This document shows positions 1-13,500 of a stretch of DNA of 64,000 nucleotides, one piece after another. The notes beneath the pieces were generated by a model. That model was not told where the DNA came from and ran no database searches. It saw only the letters and a list, made by a program, of their open reading frames with translations. How positions within the stretch are numbered: the first letter of the stretch is position 1; every line of letters starts with the position of its first letter. The position numbers and the translations under genes were made by a program. The stretch comes from Escallonia rubra (Eukaryota; Streptophyta; Magnoliopsida; Escalloniales; Escalloniaceae), in NCBI GenBank assembly GCA_033065855.1, contig JAVXUO010003219.1:136501-200500 (forward strand), written 5' to 3'.

Positions 1-934
1 AAAGCAAGTGACATCTCACATGAACACATGATTAATGAATCAAAACATCGAAAGAATCAAACCCATCAGGGCGCGGTAAAGAGAAAAAGGAATCATCATG
101 AAAAACCATTAACAGAAACCCACCCAAAATAAAATCAAACTGAGAGCAAGATAAGATAAAAAAATTTAAGAAATTATACATGATAAGAGAGATACTAGGA
201 TTTAAGAGCGAGAGACATGATGGACGTTGCCAGAAATGGAGAGAGAAACCGCCGGGACAAAGAAAGGAACTACCTGCAATGGGGTGAGAAACTGTCAGCG
301 AACAGGTGGAGTCGCTCGACGATGGAGAGATGCACTGTCACTGTCAGAAATGGTGATGGTTGTCACAGTAGAAGGAAGGCGCCGCTAGGAGCCTAGGCGC
401 ACGAGAAGTCGTGAAGAACGAAGTGCATTCAATATCCAAATTTAGGATTTTTTTTTTAATTATGTTTTTATAGTAACCATGTTTGGACCCGCGGGTCGAG
501 CCACCCAAACCCTTAGTGATATGAACAATCCAATTTTGACCTGCGGGTTGAGTGACTGTCCCGCTGATTTGGTTCGGGTGGACTCATAGCGGCCAAAAAT
601 CAACGGGTTGGGTTGGGTCATATGGGTTGAGTGCATTTTTGTCAGCCCTAAGCATTAGCTAGTTTCCCCATGAGTTTGGCACTCATCCCAATGAGACTCG
701 TCTCTCTCCCGGCCTCCCTCTCCTCGCATTTAATAATTCTGCGACTTTGTGTTTATCTACTGGGACTAGAAACAATATACTACTTGTAGTAAAGGGGGCA
801 CCACACACGAACAGTCGCACTTGGTCCTCTGGATTGGGATTGACGTAGAAAGAGAGGAAAGGCGAAATGGGCATACATACAGACTACAGTTAGTTCTTGC
901 TGTCTAAATAGATAGGAAAAATATAGAGAAAAGG
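1..934. other. 5' flank of START-domain gene, non-coding
   Basis: No credible gene was found here. The stretch matches 40331-40992 closely, so it is one copy of a duplicated segment. About 225 bp present here (roughly 533-758, rich in GGGTTGGGT-type motifs) is missing from the other copy, where the flanking sequences join directly. The last few hundred bases should hold the promoter and 5' leader of the START gene, but no convincing TATA box stands out. Confidence 0.6.
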
Positions 935-3900
935 ATGGAGAAAATGTTGGGTGGTGGAGATTCATTGATGCAAGTACAGGGGCAGGCGCAGGGATCATCA
1001 TCATCATCACGGGCACAAGAATTTTGGACGGAAAAGAACAGTGGAGGATGGATGATCTGTACCATGGGCGTCGTACTTGTCATATTGCTATGGCAATTGG
1101 CCACCAACACTAGGAGGCACTTTCGATTCTTCTTCTTCAGACCCACCGCAACTGCCCCTAATCATCCTTCCCCCACCCTTTCTCCGGCCCAGGTCCCCCC
1201 TACTCTATTCAGGTATTGTGTTTTTTCTCCGTTCCAAAACGCTTCTCTCTCTCTCTTGCTTTTACATACGCGCGCGTGTGTATCGTGCTGGTGTTCAGTT
1301 TTCGGTGAGTTGCTCTGGCACGCTGACTTTAACGTTATCCACGAGCTTGAAACGAATTTCCGCAGTTTCGGCTTACAGAAGTAGTTTTGCTCGGAATTAG
1401 CTCGATCAGCCCTACTCCGTCTCAATCTTAAGCTTCAACACTTAGATATCGCCTACTGTTTTATGTGTTCAACCGTAGCACTAGCAACTAGCTCGCTTTT
1501 TAATTATTTATTGTCTTTTTACGAATTGCAGACGCTAGCCTAGCTCTACAAACTTAAAATTTATCCACTGAGCAGACAAGATTCTAGCCTATTTAGGAAG
1601 GTTCCGGTAATATACTATAAGGAGCCTGATCAAGCTTAACACGTCTAGCCTACATCGAGTTAAGCCTGGCAAAAGACAACAGCTCACTAAAGGTTGTATC
1701 CCTCTACAACATTCAGTTCGAGTGTTTGTATTGCTTACATGGCATTGCTGTTTGTTCCTGCAGAATTTCTAGTATTGTACCTGATTCGGATCTCAAGAGC
1801 TTGATTCACAATTTGGAGGAGAAGTTCCATGAGAATGAGAAATGGGAGAAAGTCGTAGATAGAAGAACCAATCTTCTTTCCTATAATGCACAGTGCTGCA
1901 AACCGAAGGTTAGTGCTCTTACCTTCTCTCCAAGTAAACAGACACAATGACCAAGTGAATAATTCTTCTGCTCGCATATATACACACACACCCGCCTCTT
2001 CCTTCCCCAACCCTCCTAGAAGTCCAGGATGCTTACTAATTCTAGTTCAGAACATTTTGTATCTTTTATCCATCAGCTGAACCAATGAAGCTGTGTAGTA
2101 CACAACTGCTGCAAGTTCACAGTCGTATTCTCACTTGGTACTTGGCTTCATAAAACATGCTAAGATTTTTTTTTTTTTTCGTTGCAGGATAGTCCCCTGA
2201 AATACTTGAGTGCGACAGTATTTGAGGACTGCTCTGCTGAGACACTGAGAGACTTCTACATGGATAATGATAACAGGAAGCAATGGGACAAGACTCTGAT
2301 TGAGTATCAACAGTTGCAGATGGATGAGGATAATGGAACTGAGATTGGTCGCCTAATAAAAAAATTCCCACTTTTGACACCAAGAGAATACATACTAGCT
2401 TGGAGATTGTGGGAAGGAAAAAATGGAACCTACTACTGTTTTAGTAAGGTGACTACCAAACAGTCCCGCACATGCAACTACTTTTTTTACAAGCTTTGCT
2501 GAGCGTTATGTAGTTTTTGTAATACATGTGAGACTCTAGCCCTCTTGGTTTTCGTGGTCATTCTGGATTTCTGCCCATATTTTGTAATATATCTGCACTC
2601 ACCAAAAGTACTTGCTTTGTAACAGTTCTTAGCCTCTAACTATTACTTCTGCTAACCTTAACCTTTTAATCTTCATGATCAGTGCGTCAGATACCAGTTT
2701 TTTGCCTCTCCGGTCTGATTGTCTTTTCATAATTGATAACATGTCTTCATGGCTATTGCCTATTGTTAACAGTTGTCTTTGTCGATTTTTAGGAATGTAA
2801 ACATTCTTTAGCCCCAATACAGAAGAAATATGTTCGCGTTGGCTTTTTCAGATCTGGCTGGAGAATTAGAAAAGGCAAGTAATCACTCACACTCTCTGTT
2901 TTTCTGAGTTCTCACCTTGTCTGAATTGATAAAGTGTTATACGCCGAGCTGATTCAGTGCTGAGTTGACTGTTTGTTTAGTTAAGGAAGGTAATACTACA
3001 ATGGGATCTAGTTGAGTGAACGGGGGAAGGATTAGATGGACTCGGTTGATGTTTGTGTTCTGTTGATTAACACGCCGAGTTTCAGCAACTGTAAAGACGG
3101 CTAGCCGAATATGACACAGCGCTTCTTCACTTATTGATTTGTAGCATCCCTAAATACTAGTGTTTTTGCAGATGTCATGATGTTTCTTGCAACTTTGCAA
3201 GTCAGTATTTTGTGGAATGCTCTTTATTCAAATTTTTTTTAAAGAATTAGAGGTTGTCAGCTTTGTATGGATTTTGAATCCCCTTGAATAAAGTACTAGG
3301 TGCGCAGTTTTCAGGGTCTTTCTGAACCACAAACTGGAAACTTTGACTCTTTTAAGTTTTAACTAGTAAGAATGTTATACATCACCTTGGGATATCTCTA
3401 AGACCCACATACAGCGCAGGCGTATGACCCGAATTTAGAACCATGGATCATAAAGACATCGCATATCAAGCAACTATTTGTAAGAACTATCTGAACAAGA
3501 TTATACTCAACTAAAAGACTCGATTACAAAAATTCTAGGTTAGGCACGGATGAAATTATTGTATCACCAACCCCTAACTCAGTCTCGAAACATATACAAC
3601 CCCAGCCAAGGCAGAAAAGGGATATGAGGGATTGCAAAAGTTATTGACCATCCAAATTCAACCAAGTCGAGTTTCACTGCCCAGAAATTTTATTTGGCAC
3701 CGCTAGTTTCACCTTAACCTTGATTGATCTTTGGGTTCTCACATGACAAATGAAGTGCTCAATATTATTTCTTTTGCTGTTGAGTTCTGTCATATGGGGG
3801 GCTGGGACTGATTTTGCATGTGGCTCGTTTTGGTCTCTTATGTTTTTTTGCAGTACCTGGTAGAAACGCTTGTGAGATCTTAATGGTGCACCAGGAAGAT

Positions 3901-6294
3901 GCTGGCTTGAATGTGGAAATGGCAAAGCTGGCTTTCTCAAAGGGTATATGGAGTTATGTGTGTAAGATGGATAATGCACTCCGCAAATACTCTGCCATCA
4001 GCCGATTTAAACCCACTTCTGCAACTGCAGTCACTCTTATTCAGAAGGTGAAAAATATATATCCTCACAAGCAACTGCTGGTTGTGCCTAGGTTTCAGAT
4101 CCACGCACTACGTGAGAGATGTGGTCTACTTGTAATTAAAAGTGGCTACGCCGTTATTGCCACCATACTGACTGTGTTTTCGGTTAGTCCATTCTCGTTT
4201 CGCTCCAACCTATTTGGCCCTCCATTCTACATGCCTCACCTCGTACCATAAAGAAATCTCTTGTAAACAAATCCCTGTTCCATTTTTCAGGCAACTGACG
4301 CTTTCTCTTGGTACTTGTTTTGGGTTGTGAAATATGGGATGATGAATGATCAAGCATTTTGAACCCTAAACCTAGTTCAGGAATCCATGTGAACCATCAG
4401 GGGTACACAACCTCATGTGGCCAGATGTGCTTATACTTAACTCGGTGGCAGAGGTTGGGCTAGCAATTTCTTTTTGGTCTGTGAGGTGTGGGGAATTAAA
4501 TTACGGGGTAAGAAAATATATCTGAAAAAACATGAGAAAGTGTTCCTCGGGTAATAATGAGTTAGATTCTAACATTATGGCAGTGACAGCTGATACTTAT
4601 AAGGACAATGTTCACGAGCTGGAAAGTTGATATTAGAAGTTGACGATTATCTTGAAGTCTCGATTCTATAAATTTCACCATCTTTAGTCTCCAAAATTGT
4701 GGGAGCTTTGTGCACTAGGCAACACGAGTATCAAAGGAGTCTTTTATAGGCACAACACCGATAGTAAGGAAAGAGAATTGTTGCAAGTGGATTAGGGGGT
4801 ACCCAAGAATCAAGGATGAACAGCTTTATAAAGACTAGTTAATGGCTCATCGCCTTGTATTCATACTGATAAGAGGAAGGTGGCGATTGCCCCTGCCAGC
4901 CCCACCATAAATTACACTTCATGTTGTGGTTATGAGTAGCGATCAGCCAAACTGAGGCAGCTAATCTGCTTCTTACTGAAGAAGTAGGTGGCCTAGCTTT
5001 TAGAACCTTGGTTTAAACACATGGCCTGCAGAGCGTTGGTATTCAATGGTCGTGTTCTTGTTGGTGTTGTGCGATCTGCAGTGAGTTTTTCCATCTTACA
5101 AGTTAACGCGTATTTAACAGAAGCGCCTCTGATCTCTGTACAGTGCTTAAGGTTTTGCTGGGGCTTCAGTTGCTCAGAGTGGGTTTTGGTACTTTCTTTC
5201 GGTATGTTGTCTGGTCTTGATCCAATCGCCTTGGTTTCTTTAGGGAGGCTATAGGTTGTGATGCATTGGTGTTTACATGTTTAGATGACTTCCTGTTTGA
5301 GACTGATTGGAGTTAATTTCTTGGTCTCCATTGCGGTTTTGAATTTCATCCACTTCTATTGCGATTCTCTCAGATTTTGTGGTGGGCTTTTGTCGAAGAC
5401 ATGCTGTCACTGGTGGGGAGTATCTATGACGGCATTCGTTCAAGTTAGCCGGGATTCCCTTTGATGATCTAGGCGTTTGGGTAGTTTTTTTCACTGTGAA
5501 TGTTCCTCTCTGGTAATTTATCTGCTCTGGTGAGTTTAGGTCTGGTGTTGGTATTATGGAATCACTATCTTCCCGTTGTCACTGATTAATAGGTGTATCT
5601 GGTTTCGCATGGACATGCTGTGCTCTGAGTCTTCGATTCATATTTTTGTGTCAACCCTTGTCTTCTTGGTTGTAATCTTGTTAAAAAGACTGTCAGGTCT
5701 TACATTTTTGCATGATAATTCATGAAGGTTTTTATTGTTTGGGGCCTGGCTATTTCTGCATCTGGATAATTAAGGGTTTCAGCTTTTTTGGTGCTATGGA
5801 AGGTTTGCTTATAGTATAGGTGACGGGGTGGGTGGCTTTGGGCTTTCAAGCTTTTGATTGTTTCTGCAGATCATGTTGTGGGTTGGTCTTGATTCTGCGT
5901 GGGTGAGTGAGCATATGAGCTACTGTTTTAAGGTTGTTGTCTTCTGGTAAATTTGTTGATTTGCTGGTTTTTGTTGTTGGTGATGTCTACTGGTTATGTG
6001 TAGGTACCTTCTGGCTTGGATGACACAGACAACAATGGCACGGCTCTCGCAGAAACTTCCAGAGCAAGGGGCGGGGTCGTCGGGGAATTAGCTCATGAAA
6101 GTGGCAAGAAGAAAGTATGTAGAAGGCCTTCAAATAAATTGGTAGCAGATGGATTGATTTTGGTTGGTGGTGTAATCTGCCTCTCTCGAGGTCACTCTAA
6201 CTTGGCTTCTAAGGTTGCAATGGCATATATCTTGAGTAAGTTGACCAAACGTGGTGCGTGTTCCTCATCGAGCCAAAGCAAGCCGGCACTATGA
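935..6294 (+). CDS. Membrane-anchored START (lipid-binding) domain protein
   Basis: Exons: 935-1212, 1764-1908, 2188-2448, 2793-2874, 3854-4047, 6004-6294 (1251 nt, 416 aa). A hydrophobic helix near residues 38-57 is followed by an Arg/Phe-rich stretch. The START region lies in exons 2-5, about residues 93-320, with START-like text such as YLSATVFEDCSAETLRDFYM, REYILAWRLW and YVRVGFFRSGWRIRK. A second hydrophobic segment lies near residues 367-380. This layout matches the plant PCTP/STARD-like family annotated as polyketide cyclase/dehydrase and lipid transport proteins, which bind lipids and are probably membrane-tethered; the substrate is not known from sequence. Exon 1 must end at 1212, not at the GT after 1192, because only that phase avoids a stop in exon 2. 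Intron 4 uses a GC donor. The start could also be Met4. A broken copy of the 5' part lies at 40331-41521. Confidence 0.9.
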
Positions 6295-7597
6295 ATTAAC
6301 TGCAGCGTGTTGCATAAATGTACCCTTAAATTTTTTGCCTTTTTTTTTTTTCTTCTTCTTTTGCTTTTTGTTTGTCTGGTTTCTAAACGACCGTCACTGA
6401 GTTGGGTTGAGTTGTAGTAGCATTTTTTGATTACAAGATTCTGTAATGGAAATATGAATCTTGTAGTTTGAATATGCTTTCAATGATCACGTCCCAAACA
6501 AGATAATTCTTACACTTTTGAGAACTGGAATTGAATCGAAATGCCCTTGCAAACCCGAATTCCAGTTTGAATATACCGATGTGACCCGTAAGGTGCAAGC
6601 TAAGAACAGAATGATGGTCAAATTCTCAAGTGACAAACAATTACTACACAGGGTAATAATGCATTGTAGAAATTCACCAAATTGTTATGTTCCGACTATG
6701 TAAACACTACCCTTTAGCAATTGTGCAACATATGTTTGCCGCTGAAATGGGGTGTGGTGTGGGCAAATAATTTGGCTCCGACGTTAAATTATGTCCAAAG
6801 TATTGACGACGACGCAGGAGGGAGAGAGTTTTGCAGTATTAATTGGCTGCAGTAAAAGTGTGAACAAATTAAAGCTGCTACTACTAGTAATTAATAATTG
6901 AGGCCAGGCCAAACATCTTTGCTCGACATTCTTGTGTTGTGTTGTGCCTATCTATCTATCTATGTATCCATGGTTAATGAAAGTGTAGGAATTCAGTCAA
7001 TGTTGTTAACTTGAAGAAGGGGAGTGAGGAAAAGGAAACAAACAAACCATACACCCCCCCAAATTGACTTTTGACTGGAAACCCAAAGAATGACAGGCTT
7101 TCCAAGGTTTCGGGGCCGAATCTGTCGCTGACATCATTTTTTATCCAAACAAAACAATGAGAAGTGCGTTAGCTCTCCTCCTCCTCCTCCTCCCAAACCT
7201 AGCTGCTACCTATTCCATGAAACCCTCCCCATGCCAACCGGGGATAATCCCAATCCCAATCCCCATCCCAATCCCTAATCCCCCTCAAACTTGATTGTAC
7301 GTAGCAGCAGACATCACCAGTTTTTAATCAATTGTTTCTAATTAATGATAATTCAGGTTCCGCGCGCCCGCAGCAGCATACATTTCATTCCCACCTTCCC
7401 TCTATATACGTCAATGATAAGCAGTCAATCCAAATCCTCGCTCGCTCATTATTACTATCGTACACACAACTCTTCCACCACCAGTTTCTTAGTTTCACTT
7501 TCATTCGTAACATGTTGTTTTGATCGATGATGATCCCCTTTAATTTAGACAAAAGTGAAGCTCCTGCGCGCAGCCTATTACCCTCAGTACTATAATC
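6295..7597. other. Intergenic: START 3' end and SRF promoter
   Basis: No gene recognised. The first 200 bp is T-rich and is the likely 3' untranslated region of the START gene. A short CTAT tetranucleotide run lies near 6950 and a CTC-triplet run near 7172. The last few hundred bases should contain the promoter and leader of the LRR receptor gene. Confidence 0.5.
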
Positions 7598-10500
7598 ATG
7601 AGAGGGCTACCAACTCATCTTTCCTTTGTCTTTCTTCTCATCACCTCCACCACCATTACCTTGGTCCACTCCAAGACCGATGCTCGCGACGGTACGTACG
7701 TATGCATGCATGCATGCTTGCTTCTTCTTCTTTTGCATCAGTAAAAGTTTCTTAATTCTTATATGTAAAAATGCATATCGTTCACTTGTTAATCTGTTTC
7801 ATTGCGTTAATTGGTCCAAAACTGTCTGCCATCGCCTAGCTCCCCGTATTTGCCCTTTCTCTGACACTTGACTTGTATATATGTGTTATGAGCTTTGTCT
7901 AGTTGCTATACGCAAACCATTCTAGCTCGATCATTCGTTTCTTGAAACCCCCGCCCAGTTATACAACGGATATATATATATATTGATGCTCTCAGTTGTT
8001 CTTGCCTCTTCTGTAGTTTCTGCTCTCAATGTTATGTACAGCAGCTTGAGTTCTCCTTCACAATTGGCTGGCTGGAAATCAAGTGGGGGTGACCCTTGTG
8101 GTCAATCTTGGAAAGGAATCAAATGCTCTGGCTCTTCTGTAACTGAAATGTATTGCTCCTTTCACTTCTTTTCTGCTTTGTTTATGTTCCCCCTCCCCTT
8201 CCCTATTTCTCATACTTGCAGCATTTTTTAATTACTTGTGCCTGTTCTGAAACTTTTCTTTGCAGTGATCTCTCTGGCTTGGGACTCACTGGATCGATGG
8301 GCTACCAGCTCTCGAGCTTGACATCTGTCACCAACTTGTGAGGCTCTGCTTTTGAGTATAACAGTCATACTTAGTAGGAACAATCATTTTGGTTTGCTCT
8401 CTTTCTTCTCGGTTGATGGAACTTCACCTCAAGGATGATGATTTTTTTTCCTTCTCATAGTACAGTGACATGAGCAAAAACAACCTCAAGGGTGACATTC
8501 CATATCAACTTCCGCCTAATGCACGCCACATGTAAGTCAGCAGTACTGTATAACATTTCATTTCCAAACATACACACAGTATTATGCAAATTTATCTGAA
8601 AACATCTGTATAGCATGACAGTTTTAATTAGGCATCCCAAAAGTGGTAAACTATATCCTCCACTGCTTTCCATGTCAGGATGTTTTTATTTAGCATATGA
8701 AATTCACTTCTTGAGCTGCATTTTAATGGCTCAATTCTATAATAATGTGAACTTACGATCAAGATGGCAGTCAATGTCAAAGTTGCACCTTATTAGCCAC
8801 TTATGATTCCCGTAATGTTCTCCTCCAAGCAACCCTTTTACGTGTAAGGATGTAATTCATTGCACCCGTAATATGATTTTTGTTTAGTATATAGCATCGC
8901 ATGCCATGTTATCTATAGCTTTATATGATGGCCGCTCTCCGTGGTCTTATAAAACTGTTTTTGGATAAGTCAACTTCCGTTCTTTTCCAAGGGACACTGT
9001 TATGGTCTGTCTTCAAATCAGGGTAGAAGTTTTTGTAGAAGTTGTGCAATTCCACCTTATAACCCCTTTGTGTTTCCTGCACGGTTATACTATGGGCTTT
9101 CTGTGCAGAGATCTTTCTGGGAATGGCTTCACTGGTGGAGTGCCTTACTCAGTTTCTCAGATGAAAGACCTAAAATACCTGTAAGCAGTGCTCATAATTG
9201 TTTTGTATTCATATTTGGGCTTCTTATGAATTGATTTCACGTCATTTATGATATCTTGCGGGTGATTGCAGAAATCTTGGACACAATCAATTGAAGGGAC
9301 AGTTGAGTGATATGTTTGGACAGCTTTCTAAACTCACCGAGCTGTATGTATTCTATATCAGTATCAGTATTTTTTCTTCCCGTCTCGATCATCTGTCGTG
9401 AAGATGATAATGAATCAACTATGTGTGTGGCATGTGCCACGTGAACGTGAAATTATTATTAGATATATATATACTTGAAGAGAATGGGATATCTGTTAGT
9501 ATAAGATAAGACTTTCATTCAGCTGCTTATTATATTTTTAATTTATTACAACTCAACATTCTTGGCACATCGTTAAGATATTGGACCTCTAGCTGTCAGA
9601 AAACTGGAAAAGCTACTAATAGAGTTCTTAACTTCAAAAAATCAGGAGTAATAGAACCTACAAAGAGCCGGGCAGTCCATCCAATGGGTGAATGTACGGG
9701 TGAACTGCATATATTCAGATTGTTCTTCTGAGTTTTGGCAAGAGACTTTGATACTTCTTCCTTTTTAGATAAATAGCAAGAGACTTTTCTTCACAAATTA
9801 GAAATTAGGAGAGCACTCTCCTACTCAGCATGAGACGGAAGAAAGCTAGTAAAAAAGTTGCCATGTCTTATGTAGAAATCAACCATCCTCCTTCCTCTTC
9901 AGGTCTAAAGTTCCATGTACTTCCCCAGGATGTATATATTTTATGAAATCTGTGATTTGTTGTCGAACCACGATTGACACCACTTTAGTTGCATTATATT
10001 AACTCCACCATGCTCTTTCGGTCTAGTAACTATCTATGTTAATTCAGAGAGGTGATTGACTTTATGAGCACAACTTCATGAGAAAGCAACATTAAGTCAA
10101 TCCTAAAAACATAATATGGATAAAGCCAACATACCGAGGTTCTTTATTTCTCTGTGACCTTTTATTATATGCAGTTGTCTCCTTGGTTAATTAACTACAC
10201 TCCTTCCACCCCCCACCCCACCCCTTCTCTTTCTCACTTGATTTCAGTATCTTTTCATGTAAGAGATTGATTTCCATCAATTAAGTATTACTAACTCTGA
10301 GATGACATCCAGGGATCTCTCCTCCAACTCACTGTCAGGCAACTTGCCACAAAGTTTCAAATCCCTCTCAAGTCTAACCAAGTTGTAAGAAATAAGGAAA
10401 TCTTGTTATGTTCCTTGTTTTCACATTGTTTTAGTGGTTAATGAGTTTCTAACACGGCTTATTGTCTACATGCAGGGATGTGCAGAACAATCAATTTTCT

Positions 10501-13500
10501 GGTTCTGTGAATGTCCTTGCTGCCCTTCCTCTTGATGATTTGTAAGTAGATGAACAATTTTTCTATAAACTGCAAACACGTTTGTACAGCCTTTTCTTTT
10601 CTCCCGAGTTCTGCACTGTTTGAGTTGATTTGCCGCACTGTTTACTCAATTTATCCCTTTATCAGGCACAGTACTCAAACACTGATGGTGAAGAATCAAG
10701 ATACTCTTATTGTCCTTATGCTTCATTATTTAGCAGAACAGTGTTGTTCTAGTATCCTTATAGCACAACCATAAACAAAGAGAGAGGGTAGACCGTACAG
10801 TCAAATTCTTTGCCTTATTTCTCTCCTTCCTCTCAAATTTACTTTGGTCTGAGCCCCAACTAGGCTTTTTATATGGATGCCATCTTGTGTTCAATTCGGC
10901 TTTAGAAAGATGGTCAACTATGATCTCTTTGGGAGGAGCTGTGTGTAAATCTGTTAACCCATTTGAGTTGCTGAACATTTGGTGTATTAGGCTTAATTCA
11001 TTACCCTGTGAAAGATGTGTTGGGCACTCGAGCTTACCTAAGCTGAATGTTTGTATTGCTCATTATATGCATTAAATTTCGCATCTTTTTCCTTTTGCAT
11101 TGTACTAAGAAGTCATAAGTGCTCTTGGTTGAATATCAAAAACCTTTTCCAGTGTATTGATATTAGTTGGATGCTGTGGCAGAAATATTTCAAATAACCA
11201 ATTCACAGGCTGGATTCCTAATGAGTTGAAGAACATAGACAATATTCAGTGAGTGTTTGTTTTGAACAATTTTTTGACTGAGAATGTTGCCTCTCTCTCT
11301 CTCTCATATTAACGTAATTACTATCTCGTTTCAAGGACTGGCGGAAATTCTTGGTCATCAGGGCCAGCTCCTCCTCCTCCCCCTGGGCAGAAAATTACTC
11401 CTCGTGCTAGTAAGCACTCATCAAAGGGTACTGAGAAGTCTGGGCTCGGAGGAGCAGCCATTGCTGGAATAGTACTTGGTGTTTTGGTGGTACTTGGCAT
11501 GATAATTGCTCTGCTGGCAAGAAAAAGGTCTTCGCCTCCATCACATTATCTTGAAGAAGATAGGCTTAGCCAGCGTAGACCTTTTACTCCTCTTGCATCC
11601 CAGGAGTTATCTAATGACAGGCGTAGTGAAATGCACAAGGATTTCAGAGGTAGGTATTTGCCTTCAGCATCTCTCCCTCCCTCTCTCCCTCACCCTCCAT
11701 CCTGGACAACTCTTTACCATTGATCTTAAAGCATGATCATAAACAGTTAACCTAAGCTAATTAATTGTTCACGTAACATGGTTCGAGAGGGGGACTCCTG
11801 CAGCACAAGGGACCCTTCATTCAGATGCATTGATGCACAAGTACGGAAGTATGCATCTGAATAAAATTGGAAGTTTGTTGCCCATTAGAACTAGATGGTA
11901 GTGGAGGGTGCATCTGGCCAACGGATGCCAGAGGTTAGTTTAGTAGTTGATTGGCGTCTGGAGAACTTTGTTGAAGTACGGTACATTATTCTTCAAGAAA
12001 AGCGTCTGCGCCCTCTTCAAGAAATGGAGATCAAAACTTTTTCATGCTACTCGTTTGCAACTCACTAGCATTTGTGGTGGATCTTCGTCCATATGCTTGT
12101 TAAAGATTTTCCCATATGACACCAAGCCCTATTTTTCTGATCCCTCACTATTTAGTGGCACGAGGACCTGGAGTAGGGGTAATCATACATGGTCCCAGAT
12201 TATATATAGTCAAGTGGATCCATATCATTCACTTGGACCCCTTATTAGGGGTCAAAAAGCATTTCTTAAAAGTGTTTTGCTCGAAAATGCCCAAAGGAAT
12301 AGAATTGTTGCTTCCTTTTCCTTCTCTTACAGCTAAGCTTCAACCTACCTTATGGGGACATTCCCTTACCAGTTTATATTAGGATCAAAGTCCTCACCAG
12401 TCCCTTGGTGCTAACTTGCTTCGCACCCGAAACCCCAGACGTTTGCCTACCAGCATTCCTCAAATCGGATTCGGCCCCAGTTCCGAGCCACATCCAGTTT
12501 TTATATTGTCCTGCAGCAGCCCTGGTATCTGAGCTTGTGGCACCTTATCTGCTAGCTAGGCAAAATATTTCACCACAAAGGGGTTGAGGATACGCCCACA
12601 ATATGTATGCCCTTCACAAATACACCCACATGCACAAGCACATAAACACAAGCACACACATGCAGTTGCAGACACAAATACTAAAGAATGATCAGGATCC
12701 TGTCTGCACATAATGCCAATTGCTATACTATTATAATTAGTTTTACTGGCAATTTCGTGATTTTTTCATTCTACCTTTTTCAATGTTTGTTTGTTTACAA
12801 AATTCACACTGGACTGTAACTGATGAGACATTGTACTGGTTGACAGAACTTAAGTCATTTGACTCATCCTCTTCAATCAGTGTAAAGAATTTGCAGTCGT
12901 TGCCTTCCATGACCGTTAAGCCTTTGCAGACTTATCCTTCAATTGGTCTTAAGCCCCCTCCTTCGGAACGCATCAAGTCATTCAGTGATAATGAATTTGC
13001 TCAACATATGAATGTCAAACGAAGCAGTTCAATTCGTGTTGCATGTTATTCCCTGGCAGATTTGCAGGCTGCCACTGGTAATTTTGCTACGGGTCGCCTT
13101 CTTGGTGAGGGATCACTTGGACGAGTTTATAGGGCTAAATGTTCTGATGGGAAGGTAGACTATGCTTTCCTAACCATATGTTTGTCCTTCTAAGTAGCTT
13201 TTGCATACTTTGTTTCTCATGTAATAAGTTATCTTATCCAGCACCTGGTGGGGGGCGTCAGGAGGCAATTAGGAATTTTGCATGTTCTTTAGTTAGTAGG
13301 GGCATCCTTTTAGAAACTTCAAAGTGCATCAGTAGTTTAAAATCACTTTCAGTGGCGGAGCCACACTTAGCCTATGGTGGGCGATTGCCCACCATAATAT
13401 TTGATCTATGGAACAGAAATGTAGAGATAGCAATAAATATACCACTAACCAACTTAATTTGACCAAAAAATCAAAAGGTTGCCTACCTTATGGAACTTGA

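Noticed and set aside
1193-1212. GT at 1193 as the exon 1 donor of the START gene
   Set aside because: That phase puts exon 2 into a frame with an immediate stop. The donor at 1213 keeps the whole START domain open.
7626-7871. Alternative frames over the SRF start region
   Set aside because: Only the ATG at 7598 leads into a signal peptide and splices in phase with the SRF N-terminal exon.
11818-11862. Small palindrome ATTCAGATGCAT...ATGCATCTGAAT in SRF intron 10
   Set aside because: The stem is only about 12 bp with a loop of about 20 bp, and it has no precursor-like extension. This is too little to call a microRNA or element.
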